In this document: positions 1-6,249 of the stretch, piece after piece | Layout: each line of letters begins with the position of its first letter | How positions within the stretch are numbered: the first letter of the stretch is position 1 | NCBI GenBank assembly: GCA_018715825.1 | Contig: DVKU01000053.1 | Span: 1 to 6,324, forward strand | Direction of reading: 5' to 3' | Length of the DNA stretch: 6,324 nt | DNA from: Candidatus Avacholeplasma faecigallinarum | GTDB taxonomy: Bacteria > Bacillota_I > Bacilli_A > Acholeplasmatales > Anaeroplasmataceae | The notes under the pieces: model-generated | What the model was told of the DNA's origin: nothing | Databases searched by the model: none | The model's input: the letters and a program-made list of their open reading frames with translations, nothing else | Position numbers and translations under genes: made by a program

Positions 1-577
1 CATATTTATTTTTATAAACCATAGTTTGTCCGCTATATGTGTAATAATAATATATAACTCCATCTTTTTTAGCCACAATATCGCCAACAGTATAGTTATC
101 ATCACTACTAGGATATTCATCATCATAGGAATATATATCAACATATATTTTATTATTTTTATTATATACCTCAATGTATGGATATTGAGCATATTCTACT
201 CTTAATTCTTCTGATATTTTGTCATAGTCAATATTGGAAAATGAATAAAAAAATAATTTTTTAAAACAGCTTGTAATTCTATCCTCTATCGCATCATTAA
301 TTGGTGTCACTGAATTAAATACAACCTGGGTCACACGATAAGAATTGATATATAAAATAGAAAATAAAAAAAGTATTCCTATCATCAGCAGGTAATACTT
401 CCTTAATATAGCTTGTAATTTTATCCTAACTGAATCAACTAAATGATAGTTATAGCCACTTTCCTTTATAATATTTAAAGAACCAAGTTCAACTTCAAAA
501 GTTACCTCATCATCTATAATTTCTAAATTCTTAGTAGCGATTCTGTTATGGATTTTAAAAAAATCATTTTTTTTCAT
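1..577 (-). CDS. yqfD: Sporulation protein YqfD, N-terminal part (runs off the left edge)
   Basis: Translating the minus strand from ATG at 577 gives 192 uninterrupted codons to the window edge; the family is about 390-400 residues, so roughly half is present. Residues 1-60 are a soluble N-terminal region, 62-77 a single hydrophobic membrane segment (YYLLMIGILFLFSILY), and the rest an extracytoplasmic-type region. Near residues 167-187 the stretch IVAKKDGVIYYYYTYSGQTM aligns with the B. subtilis YqfD segment around IVAKK...KGQPMV, as I recall it, and this is the main basis for the call. In B. subtilis yqfD follows yqfC, is sigma-E controlled and acts in the mother cell during sporulation; its molecular role is unsettled. 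The start overlaps yqfC by 14 bases and has no clear SD of its own, so translation is probably coupled. The gene is very AT-rich, but this is not obviously foreign. The family call is fairly firm; activity in this organism is inference. Confidence 0.8.
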   Translation of the reverse strand, partial: MKKNDFFKIHNRIATKNLEIIDDEVTFEVELGSLNIIKESGYNYHLVDSVRIKLQAILRKYYLLMIGILFLFSILYINSYRVTQVVFNSVTPINDAIEDRITSCFKKLFFYSFSNIDYDKISEELRVEYAQYPYIEVYNKNNKIYVDIYSYDDEYPSSDDNYTVGDIVAKKDGVIYYYYTYSGQTMVYKNKY

Positions 578-785
578 AATTATTTTGTAATTCATCATCT
601 ATATCTCCTAGTTGGATATTTTTAAAGATACCCTGAATAACTATTTTGTAGCCATCAAGATATAATACCTTAAATTTTTCTCCTACTACTTTTATATCCT
701 TTACCTGTATTAAATCACTATCTAATACAAAAATTTGCTTATAATTGTCGATAGATAATAAATTTTTTTCTAAGCTTAATTGCAT
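564..785 (-). CDS. yqfC: Small sporulation protein, YabP/YqfC family
   Basis: A 73-residue protein, slightly shorter than the usual 85-95 residues of YqfC. It is built of alternating beta-type hydrophobic stretches (IFVLDSDLIQV, FKVLYLDGYKIVIQGIF, IQLGDI), which fits the compact YabP/YqfC fold. There is no signal peptide or membrane segment. The start at 785 is supported by GGTGAT placed three bases before ATG, complementary to the 16S tail. The main support for identity is context: the next gene, overlapping by 14 bases, reads as YqfD, the constant partner of YqfC in spore-forming Firmicutes. In B. subtilis yqfC is transcribed by sigma-E in the mother cell; its biochemical function is unknown. 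The gene lies 44 bases past the previous stop codon, behind a terminator, so it probably has its own promoter, which I could not identify with confidence. The C-terminus is charged (ELQNNYEKK) and ends in TGA. Confidence 0.75.
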   Translation of the reverse strand: MQLSLEKNLLSIDNYKQIFVLDSDLIQVKDIKVVGEKFKVLYLDGYKIVIQGIFKNIQLGDIDDELQNNYEKK

Positions 786-807
786 TTTATCACCATTTTA
801 CTATATG

Positions 808-831
808 AAAAAGCACCCATATAGGTGCTTT
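808..831 (-). terminator. Rho-independent terminator of the lysR-pseudouridine synthase unit
   Basis: On the minus strand AAGCACC (830-824) pairs with GGTGCTT (817-811) around a six-base loop, extended by one A-T pair, followed by a run of five T and then C. The hairpin begins within the TAA stop codon (832-830) of the preceding gene and ends about 20 bases before the yqfC start, so it separates the two transcription units. Confidence 0.8.
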
Positions 832-1471
832 AAACAATTTTTTCAAAAGTAAGCCATTCTTTAGTTATCGGATGGAAAAAACTTAATGAATAGGCCTGTA
901 GTGGAAATTTTAATGAATCAACCTTGTTTTTACTACCATACTTAACATCACCATATAATGGATGATTAATATGGGCAAAAGAAGCCCTAATTTGATGAAA
1001 TCTTCCAGTTTTTAAAATAATATCTACATCACAAACATCACAATTATTGATTTGGTAGTTTTTCAAGGCCTTATAATATAGGATTGATTCTTGACCATTA
1101 GAATCTACATAGGCCTTTTTTTCAGACTCACTTTTTAGTAATTTACATTTTAATTTTGTATATTCTAAGGTATAAATATGTCCTTCAATAGTAGCCAAAT
1201 ATTTTTTTTCAAATTTATGATTTTTAATATCTTCACTTAAACGACTAGCTGCCTTTGAGGTCTTAGCAAAAACCATAACCCCACTAGTATTAATATCTAG
1301 CCTATGGACCAACCCTAAATAGACATTACCAGGTTTATTATACTTTTCCTTAATATATGCCTTTAGCATCGTTAACATATCTAATTTATTTGAGCTATCC
1401 TTTTGGGATAATATTCCCTTATCCTTGTAGCAAACTATGATATGATTATCTTCATACATTATATCTAACAT
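830..1471 (-). CDS. RluA-family RNA pseudouridine synthase
   Basis: A 213-residue cytoplasmic enzyme of the RluA/RsuA superfamily, which isomerises uridine to pseudouridine in rRNA or tRNA. The signature HRLDINTSG (residues 56-64) supplies the catalytic aspartate, Asp59. YLATIEG (91-97), GRFHQIR (156-162) and HPLYGDVKYG (170-179) are the other conserved family blocks, with LQAYSLSFFHP (191-201) near the C-terminus. There is no N-terminal S4 RNA-binding domain, unlike RluC and RluD, so this is one of the short stand-alone members; the modified position cannot be read from sequence and no gene symbol is given. The start at 1471 is chosen because AAGGTGA lies five bases upstream and MLDIMYEDN matches the usual family N-terminus; the ATG at 1459 lacks such a site. 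Its first base is the last base of the lysR stop codon (TAATG), so the two genes are translationally coupled. A terminator follows at once. Confidence 0.93.
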   Translation of the reverse strand: MLDIMYEDNHIIVCYKDKGILSQKDSSNKLDMLTMLKAYIKEKYNKPGNVYLGLVHRLDINTSGVMVFAKTSKAASRLSEDIKNHKFEKKYLATIEGHIYTLEYTKLKCKLLKSESEKKAYVDSNGQESILYYKALKNYQINNCDVCDVDIILKTGRFHQIRASFAHINHPLYGDVKYGSKNKVDSLKFPLQAYSLSFFHPITKEWLTFEKIV

Positions 1472-2346
1472 TATTTCACCTTACTTTTCAACTCTTCAAT
1501 AAAGCTTAAGGTAGAATTATTTAAAAAGGCTTTTCTACTATAAATGAAATAAATGTTTTGAGAAGGATTATATTTAGTTAATTCCATTATTTTAACGTTG
1601 TAATCTAAATAATGCTTTAAGCTATCCTCATACATAAAACCAACAGCATCATAGTTTAAAATTTGCCTTAGCATAATTTTAGGATTATTAGAATATAAAA
1701 TCAAATTATGCTTTAATCTAATATTTTTATTACTCAAAGACTCCATAACTATATTATATAAACCACTACCACATTCTCCTAAAGCTAAAGTTGCGTTTGC
1801 TAACATATCTCTAGTCATTCTATCTTTACCGTCATATTTTCCATCCTTTTTACAAACTAATACGACTTTAGATAGCTGAATACAAAAACTATCAAATTCT
1901 TGAGAATCAAAACTATGATCAATAATAGCAAAATCCATTTTACCATTAGCCAAAAGCTCTACAATTTTATTATAATCATACTCATATAAATTTACAAAGA
2001 TATGATTAGTATTAAAAATTTGCTGTAAAGTTACATCATTTAAGGCTGTTAAAGCAGATGGAGTTATTGCAATATTAGCTGCTGTCTTATTTTCCTTTTT
2101 TAATAATGCTGTTTCAAATTGAGCATATTGCTGATTAGCAATATCAGCATACTCCTTTAATAATTTTCCCTCTGATGTTAATTCAAAATTTTTCCCATCT
2201 TTAAAGATTTGCATATTATAGTCTTTTTCTAAAGATTTTATATGCTGTGTAACAGCTGGTTGTGATATATATAATCTTTTAGCTGCTTTAGTATAATTTT
2301 TTTCTTCTAATAAAATTAAAAAAGTTTTTAATCTAGTATCAAGCAT
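1471..2346 (-). CDS. LysR-family transcriptional regulator
   Basis: A 291-residue protein of typical LysR length. Residues 1-60 form the winged helix-turn-helix: YTKAAKRLYISQPAVTQHIK (18-37) is the classic LysR recognition region, followed by a wing ending in LTSEG (56-60). Residues 62-85 are the linker helix used for dimerisation, and about 90-291 form the periplasmic-binding-protein-like effector domain, which senses a small molecule. The ligand cannot be predicted. The start at 2346 is fixed by GAGGTGGTGAT ending three bases before ATG, at the first ATG after a strong promoter. LysR regulators usually sit divergently from a target operon. Here the upstream neighbour lon is on the same strand and the downstream partner is a pseudouridine synthase overlapping by one base, so the target is not obvious and autoregulation or a distant target is possible. 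Family confidence is high; function is unknown. Confidence 0.94.
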   Translation of the reverse strand: MLDTRLKTFLILLEEKNYTKAAKRLYISQPAVTQHIKSLEKDYNMQIFKDGKNFELTSEGKLLKEYADIANQQYAQFETALLKKENKTAANIAITPSALTALNDVTLQQIFNTNHIFVNLYEYDYNKIVELLANGKMDFAIIDHSFDSQEFDSFCIQLSKVVLVCKKDGKYDGKDRMTRDMLANATLALGECGSGLYNIVMESLSNKNIRLKHNLILYSNNPKIMLRQILNYDAVGFMYEDSLKHYLDYNVKIMELTKYNPSQNIYFIYSRKAFLNNSTLSFIEELKSKVK

Positions 2347-2387
2347 CTAATCACCACCTCAATAAATAAAATCTATCTATTTCATTT

Positions 2388-2416
2388 AGTATATAAATTT
2401 TTCTTATAATTGTCAA
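2388..2416 (-). promoter_or_regulatory. Sigma-A promoter of the lysR-pseudouridine synthase unit
   Basis: The minus strand carries a perfect -35 TTGACA (2416-2411), a 17-base spacer and a -10 TATACT (2393-2388, five of six consensus bases). Transcription would start near 2381, giving a leader of about 35 bases that holds the GAGGTGGTGAT ribosome site (2350-2360). The spacer includes ATAAGAAAAATTTAT, a weak dyad of the LysR T-N11-A type, which could allow autoregulation but is poor evidence in such AT-rich DNA. Confidence 0.85.
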
Positions 2417-2447
2417 ATAAAAAAGTAGAGCAAATTGCTCTACTTTT
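2414..2447 (-). terminator. Rho-independent terminator of lon
   Basis: A near-perfect inverted repeat, AAAAGTAGAGC (2421-2431) against GCTCTACTTTT (2437-2447) with loop AAATT, is followed on the minus strand by T6-A-T3. The lon stop codon TAG (2442-2440) lies inside the stem. The end of the T tract runs directly into the TTGACA of the next promoter. Confidence 0.9.
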
Positions 2448-4764
2448 GAACAAATACAGAATTTAAAATTTCACAAATATTAGAAACTGGAACGATTTCT
2501 AATACATCTCTTACCTCTTGAGGTATATCTTCAATATCTCTTTCATTATCACGTGGAATAAATATCTTAGTTAATCCACTTCGATGAGCAGCTATTGATT
2601 TTTCACGTAAACCACCGATAGGTAGAACTTGTCCTCTTAAGGTTATTTCTCCTGTCATACCAATATGGCAATCTACAGGACGATTAGATAGAGCTGAAAC
2701 TAAAGCTGTAGTTAAGGTTACACCGGCTGAAGGTCCATCCTTTGGAACTGCTCCTTCTGGGACGTGAATATGAATATCATTCTTTTCTAAAACATCCTGA
2801 GGAATATTGTAGTCACTTGCATGAGCCTTAACAAATGAAAAGGCAGCTTGAGCAGATTCTTTCATTACATCTCCTAATTTACCTGTAAGAACTAATCCAC
2901 CCTTACCAGGATATGTTGTAACCTCAATATCTAATGTGTCACCACCGAAAGATGTGTAGGCTAAACCTGTAACTATACCAACCTGATTTTGTTCACGATT
3001 TTTATTATTTGTAAATCTTAATTTACCTAAAAATTCATGTAAATTATCAGGAGTTACTTCTATATGCTTTACTTTATCCATCAAAATCTTTCTAACTGTT
3101 TTACGACAAATACTAGCTATCATACGATTTAATTCACGTACTCCAGCCTCTCTTGTGTAATTTTGAATTATAGCATACATTGCATCTTCTGTAATAGTTA
3201 ATTGTTCAGGCTTTAAGCCATGTTCTTCTAATTCTCTTGGTAGTAAATGCTTGAATCCTATGTTAAACTTTTCAATTTCTGTATAAGATGAAAGCTCAAT
3301 TATTTCCATACGATCACGAAGTGGAGCAGGAATATTTGATAAATCATTAGCAGTTGTAATAAACATAACCTGTGATAGATCATAAGGCTCCTCAAGGTAA
3401 TTATCAGAGAAGTATTTATTTTGTTCAGGGTCTAACACCTCTAGCATAGCTGCTGCTGGGTCACCACGATAATCAGCTGTCATTTTATCAATTTCATCTA
3501 ATAGGAAAACAGGATTAACTGTTCCAGCATCCTTCATACCCTTTAAAATACGTCCAGGTAGAGCCCCTATATATGTTCTACGATGACCTCTTATTTCAGA
3601 TTCATCACGAACACCACCTAAAGACTGCTTAACAAATCTTCTACCTAAAGCATCACTTATACTTCTAGCCAAAGAAGTTTTACCAACTCCTGGAGGACCT
3701 GCAAAGCATAAAATTGTAGATGGATTATGTCCAGTCATCATTTTAACAGCTAGATATTCTATAATACGATCTTTAACCTTTTCCAATCCATAATGATTTT
3801 TATCAAGCTTTTTACTAACATCAGCTAAATCATCATTATCCTTGCTTGCTTTACTCCAAGGTAAATTGATAATCCATTCTAGATAAGTACGAATAACTCC
3901 TGACTCGGCCATTTGATTATTAGTATTAGCATATTTTTGCAATTCAGCTATTGCCTTATCGTAGATATTTTTAGGAAGGTTAGCATTTTCAATTGCCTTT
4001 CTAAGCTTATCAACATCCTCTTCCTGTCTAGCTTTGTCACCTAATTCATTTTGGATAGCTCGCATTTTTTCACGTAAATAATACTCCTTTTGAGAGTCAT
4101 CAATAGATTTTTTTACATCCTTATTGATTTTATTTTCAATTTCAGCAATTTGCTTTTCATGCTCAATATCCTCTAAAATCATCTCTAATCTTCGAGATAC
4201 TGACAATTCCTCTAAATAACGATATTTAGATAAATTACTATTAAGACGTAACTGATAAGCAATTACATCAGCTAAAACATCAGCATTTGTACCAGTTTGT
4301 AGTAATCTAGAAATCTCCTCAAGTGAACCTAATAATCCAACTTGACCTTTAGAAATTTCACTAGCAACATTTTTCATTAATGCAGTTTCCACATCATCAT
4401 TATTAAATATTGAAAAAATCTTTTCATAATTTATAACAAAATATGGGCTAGTTGATGTATATTCATTTACCTTTATACGGTTTGTAACCTTAAATTTAAC
4501 TTTGTAATTACCATTAGGAAGCTTAAGCTTTAATGTAATCTTGGCTAAAACTCCAATTGGTTCTATCTCCTCTGGAGTAACGTCAACCAATGTGGAATCC
4601 TTCTGGATTAATAATATAACATTTCCACCATACATTTTCTCACTAGCTTCTAAAGCTAACACTGAGTTTTCGCGGCCAACTTCAATCCTAAACTCATTAT
4701 TTGGGATAGGGACTATGCCTCTAACGGCAATTGCAGGTAGAACAATTTTTGTATTTTCTTCCAT
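2440..4764 (-). CDS. lon: ATP-dependent protease Lon (LonA type)
   Basis: Lon is a cytoplasmic hexameric AAA+ protease that unfolds and degrades misfolded proteins and short-lived regulators. From ATG at 4764 the protein is 774 residues, the same length as I recall for B. subtilis LonA. In this numbering: Lon N-terminal substrate domain about 8-200; coiled-coil helices about 200-270; Walker A GPPGVGKT 356-363; Walker B FLLDEIDK 420-427; protease domain from about 580, with Ser679 in KDGPSAGV and Lys722 in GGLREK, the catalytic dyad at the same numbers as E. coli Lon. All key residues are present. The frame stays open to 4848 but that extension crosses the promoter. ATG at 4773 has its SD touching the codon, whereas ATG at 4764 has GAAAGG nine bases upstream and begins MEENTKIVLP, as in relatives. 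The gene stands alone between its own promoter and terminator, directly after tig. Confidence 0.98.
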   Translation of the reverse strand: MEENTKIVLPAIAVRGIVPIPNNEFRIEVGRENSVLALEASEKMYGGNVILLIQKDSTLVDVTPEEIEPIGVLAKITLKLKLPNGNYKVKFKVTNRIKVNEYTSTSPYFVINYEKIFSIFNNDDVETALMKNVASEISKGQVGLLGSLEEISRLLQTGTNADVLADVIAYQLRLNSNLSKYRYLEELSVSRRLEMILEDIEHEKQIAEIENKINKDVKKSIDDSQKEYYLREKMRAIQNELGDKARQEEDVDKLRKAIENANLPKNIYDKAIAELQKYANTNNQMAESGVIRTYLEWIINLPWSKASKDNDDLADVSKKLDKNHYGLEKVKDRIIEYLAVKMMTGHNPSTILCFAGPPGVGKTSLARSISDALGRRFVKQSLGGVRDESEIRGHRRTYIGALPGRILKGMKDAGTVNPVFLLDEIDKMTADYRGDPAAAMLEVLDPEQNKYFSDNYLEEPYDLSQVMFITTANDLSNIPAPLRDRMEIIELSSYTEIEKFNIGFKHLLPRELEEHGLKPEQLTITEDAMYAIIQNYTREAGVRELNRMIASICRKTVRKILMDKVKHIEVTPDNLHEFLGKLRFTNNKNREQNQVGIVTGLAYTSFGGDTLDIEVTTYPGKGGLVLTGKLGDVMKESAQAAFSFVKAHASDYNIPQDVLEKNDIHIHVPEGAVPKDGPSAGVTLTTALVSALSNRPVDCHIGMTGEITLRGQVLPIGGLREKSIAAHRSGLTKIFIPRDNERDIEDIPQEVRDVLEIVPVSNICEILNSVFVQK

Positions 4765-4773
4765 AAATTCCAT

Positions 4774-4779
4774 CCTTTC
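4774..4779 (-). promoter_or_regulatory. lon: Ribosome binding site of lon (decides the start)
   Basis: GAAAGG on the minus strand lies nine bases before ATG at 4764 and only one codon-width from the alternative ATG at 4773. It therefore selects the shorter, 774-residue protein. Confidence 0.8.
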
Positions 4780-4780
4780 T

Positions 4781-4800
4781 CTGATACCTCTGGATATCAG
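4781..4800 (-). promoter_or_regulatory. Hairpin at the 5' end of the lon mRNA
   Basis: On the minus strand CTGATATC (4800-4793) pairs with GGTATCAG (4788-4781) over eight base pairs, one of them a wobble, around the loop CAGA. With the predicted transcription start near 4801 it would occupy the first 20 bases of the mRNA and end two bases before the ribosome binding site. It could protect the 5' end, tune translation, or, as DNA, be a second operator. The structure is clear; the role is inferred. Confidence 0.6.
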
Positions 4801-4807
4801 TACATAT

Positions 4808-4836
4808 AATATATAACATTTTTGGCACTTTTGCAA
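4808..4836 (-). promoter_or_regulatory. Sigma-A promoter of lon
   Basis: The minus strand has a -35 TTGCAA (4836-4831, four of six consensus), a 17-base spacer and a -10 TATATT (4813-4808, five of six), with predicted start near 4801. The -35 sits in the centre of the inverted repeat 4820-4850, as expected for a repressed promoter. Confidence 0.75.
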
Positions 4837-4850
4837 TACCTTTGCCAAAA
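4820..4850. promoter_or_regulatory. Inverted-repeat operator over the lon promoter, CIRCE-like
   Basis: TTTTGGCA (4820-4827) is exactly mirrored by TGCCAAAA (4843-4850), 15 bases apart, around the lon -35. The layout matches the HrcA operator CIRCE, whose half-sites TTAGCACTC and GAGTGCTAA are nine bases each with a nine-base spacer. Read on the plus strand, 4822-4830 is TTGGCACTT (7 of 9 matches) and 4840-4848 is CTTTGCCAA (5 of 9), with the same nine-base spacing. A heat-shock repressor site suits lon. It could also belong to another dimeric repressor; I see no CtsR heptad repeat (GGTCAAA type). Confidence 0.55.
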
Positions 4851-4870
4851 TAATTTATTTTCACATAATT

Positions 4871-4899
4871 TAAAAATAAAGCCAGTTAAAAACTGGCTC
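4871..4899 (-). terminator. Rho-independent terminator of tig
   Basis: AGCCAGTT (4880-4887) and AACTGGCT (4891-4898) form a perfect eight-base-pair stem with a three-base loop, followed on the minus strand by TTATTTTTA. It lies 15 bases past the tig stop codon and separates tig from lon. Confidence 0.9.
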
Positions 4900-4912
4900 T
4901 AATTAATAATTA

Positions 4913-6202
4913 TTACTTTTCAACAGCATTTGTTAATAATAAGTTAACTAATGCTTGATATGATAAATCACTATAGTATCTATTTAAATTTTGTTGAAGC
5001 ATTGCTTCTTTTGTTTTTCCAGAAGCTTTAGCATCTTCACTAGCCTTTGCCTCTATCTCTTCCTTTTTAGGAGCTAAGCCTTCAACCTCTATAATTTTTG
5101 TAGCTACTACATTAAATAAAGCTTGGCGTGCGCCTTGTTGATTAACATGTTCATCAAAAGCCTCTTTAGTTACATTCATTAATCCTAAGAAAGTTTCGAA
5201 TGGAATATTATACATTTTAGCTTGTTGTTCATATTGTGAACGAATAGCATTAACTCTTTCATCAATTAATGACTTAGGCATATCAACAACAGTATTATCT
5301 AAAATCTTATTGATTAATTCATCAACTTGACGATCCTTTTCGCTAACGGCCTTTCTTGCTTCTATTTCAGATTTTTTCTTCTCTTTTAATTCAGCAACAG
5401 TATTGACACCATCAATCTTAAGATTTGCAACATATTCATCAGTTAATTCAGGTAATTTTTCAACCTTTACTTCATGAACAGTAACCTTAAATACAGCCTC
5501 TTTACCAGCTAATGATTTCTCACCATAGTTTTCAGGGAAAGTAACTTTAATATCCTTAGTTTCTTCAGCCTTCATTCCAATCATTTGATCCTCAAAGCCT
5601 GGAATAAATTGCTTAGAGCCAATTTGTAACTCATAATTATCAGCCTTACCACCTGGGAACTCTACACCATCAACGCTACCAACGAAATCAAATGTTGCAT
5701 AATCACCTTCAGCAATAACTTGCTCTTCCTTAGCAACCATTTCTGATTCCTTCTTTAGGATTGCTTTAATTTCATTGTCAATTTCCTCATCAGTGGCAGT
5801 TAATTGTTTTGCTTTAACCTCTAACCCTTTATATTGTGGTAAATTTACAACAGGATATACATCAAAAGTTAAAGAAACTTTAAAATCTTTACCTCTTTCT
5901 AATTTAGCATCGCTTTCAAAGTTTGGTTCAAAAGGACCACAAATTTCTTTAGCTAATTCTTTATCAGCATAAATTTCTGATGCTTTTGTATTTAATACCT
6001 CATTTAAAGCCTCATCATATAAAGATTCAACACCATAGTGCTTTTCATATACACTTCTTGGAGCCTTGCCAGCTCTAAAACCTTTTATAGACACCTTTGC
6101 ATTACATTTTTCAAATGCTTTATCTAAAGCTTTTTCAAACTCATCAGCCGTAACATCAAATATTGCTTTTACACGGCTATGTTCTAATTTTTCTGTAGTC
6201 AT
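4913..6202 (-). CDS. tig: Trigger factor (ribosome-associated chaperone and prolyl isomerase)
   Basis: Trigger factor binds near ribosomal protein L23 at the tunnel exit and shelters nascent chains. The 429-residue protein has the three standard parts: ribosome-binding domain about 1-115 with the signature loop GFRAGKAP (41-48), FKBP-type peptidyl-prolyl isomerase domain about 166-246 (GDYATFDFVG, then FIPGFEDQMIGM at 199-210), and the helical C-terminal chaperone domain about 250-429. Length is normal for Firmicutes. The loop has Ala44 where E. coli has the Lys of its FRK triplet. Start at 6202 gives MTTEKLEHSRVK, which fits the family N-terminus, and GTGAT three bases upstream matches the placement seen at lysR and yqfC. 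A much stronger AGGAGG lies about 40 bases upstream. In many Firmicutes the order is tig-clpX-lon; here lon follows directly, without clpX. Confidence 0.97.
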   Translation of the reverse strand: MTTEKLEHSRVKAIFDVTADEFEKALDKAFEKCNAKVSIKGFRAGKAPRSVYEKHYGVESLYDEALNEVLNTKASEIYADKELAKEICGPFEPNFESDAKLERGKDFKVSLTFDVYPVVNLPQYKGLEVKAKQLTATDEEIDNEIKAILKKESEMVAKEEQVIAEGDYATFDFVGSVDGVEFPGGKADNYELQIGSKQFIPGFEDQMIGMKAEETKDIKVTFPENYGEKSLAGKEAVFKVTVHEVKVEKLPELTDEYVANLKIDGVNTVAELKEKKKSEIEARKAVSEKDRQVDELINKILDNTVVDMPKSLIDERVNAIRSQYEQQAKMYNIPFETFLGLMNVTKEAFDEHVNQQGARQALFNVVATKIIEVEGLAPKKEEIEAKASEDAKASGKTKEAMLQQNLNRYYSDLSYQALVNLLLTNAVEK

Positions 6203-6249
6203 GACATCACATGCAGATTGAGATATTTCAGGAAAAATCTGCTCCTCCT
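6203..6249 (-). promoter_or_regulatory. Unusual tig leader: strong Shine-Dalgarno, hairpin, then start
   Basis: AGGAGGAG (6249-6242) is the best ribosome site in the window but lies 41 bases before the tig ATG. Between them GCAGATT (6242-6236) can pair with AATCTGC (6219-6213), a seven-base-pair stem with a 16-base loop, which would bring the site to within about 11 bases of the start. A weaker competing pairing of AGGAG with TTCCT (near 6234-6230) would hide the site. A second site, GTGAT (6210-6206), is correctly spaced from ATG 6202. An in-frame ATT at 6238 is five bases from AGGAGG, an alternative start I consider unlikely. Confidence 0.55.

Noticed and set aside
565..567. ATGA four-base overlap as the yqfD start
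   Set aside because: The ATG at 567 is in the wrong frame and meets TAG after 14 codons; only ATG 577 opens the YqfD frame.
2394..2410. LysR T-N11-A dyad in the lysR promoter spacer
   Set aside because: ATAA-N7-TTAT is easily produced by chance in such AT-rich DNA, so it is mentioned but not called as an operator.
4541..4816. Plus-strand open frame of 91 codons
   Set aside because: It lies opposite the start of lon, covers the lon promoter region, has no ribosome site and no recognisable protein content.
4765..4848. N-terminal extension of Lon from ATG 4848
   Set aside because: The extension MAKVLQKCQKC... crosses the -35, the -10 and the 5' hairpin, has no SD, and would shift the catalytic residues away from their usual positions.
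5775..5972. Plus-strand open frame of 65 codons
   Set aside because: It is antisense to the conserved tig ribosome-binding and linker region and has no start signals.
6236..6238. ATT as the tig start codon
   Set aside because: It is well placed after AGGAGG and in frame, but the added residues do not resemble trigger factor N-termini and ATG 6202 has its own GTGAT site. Kept only as an alternative in the findings.
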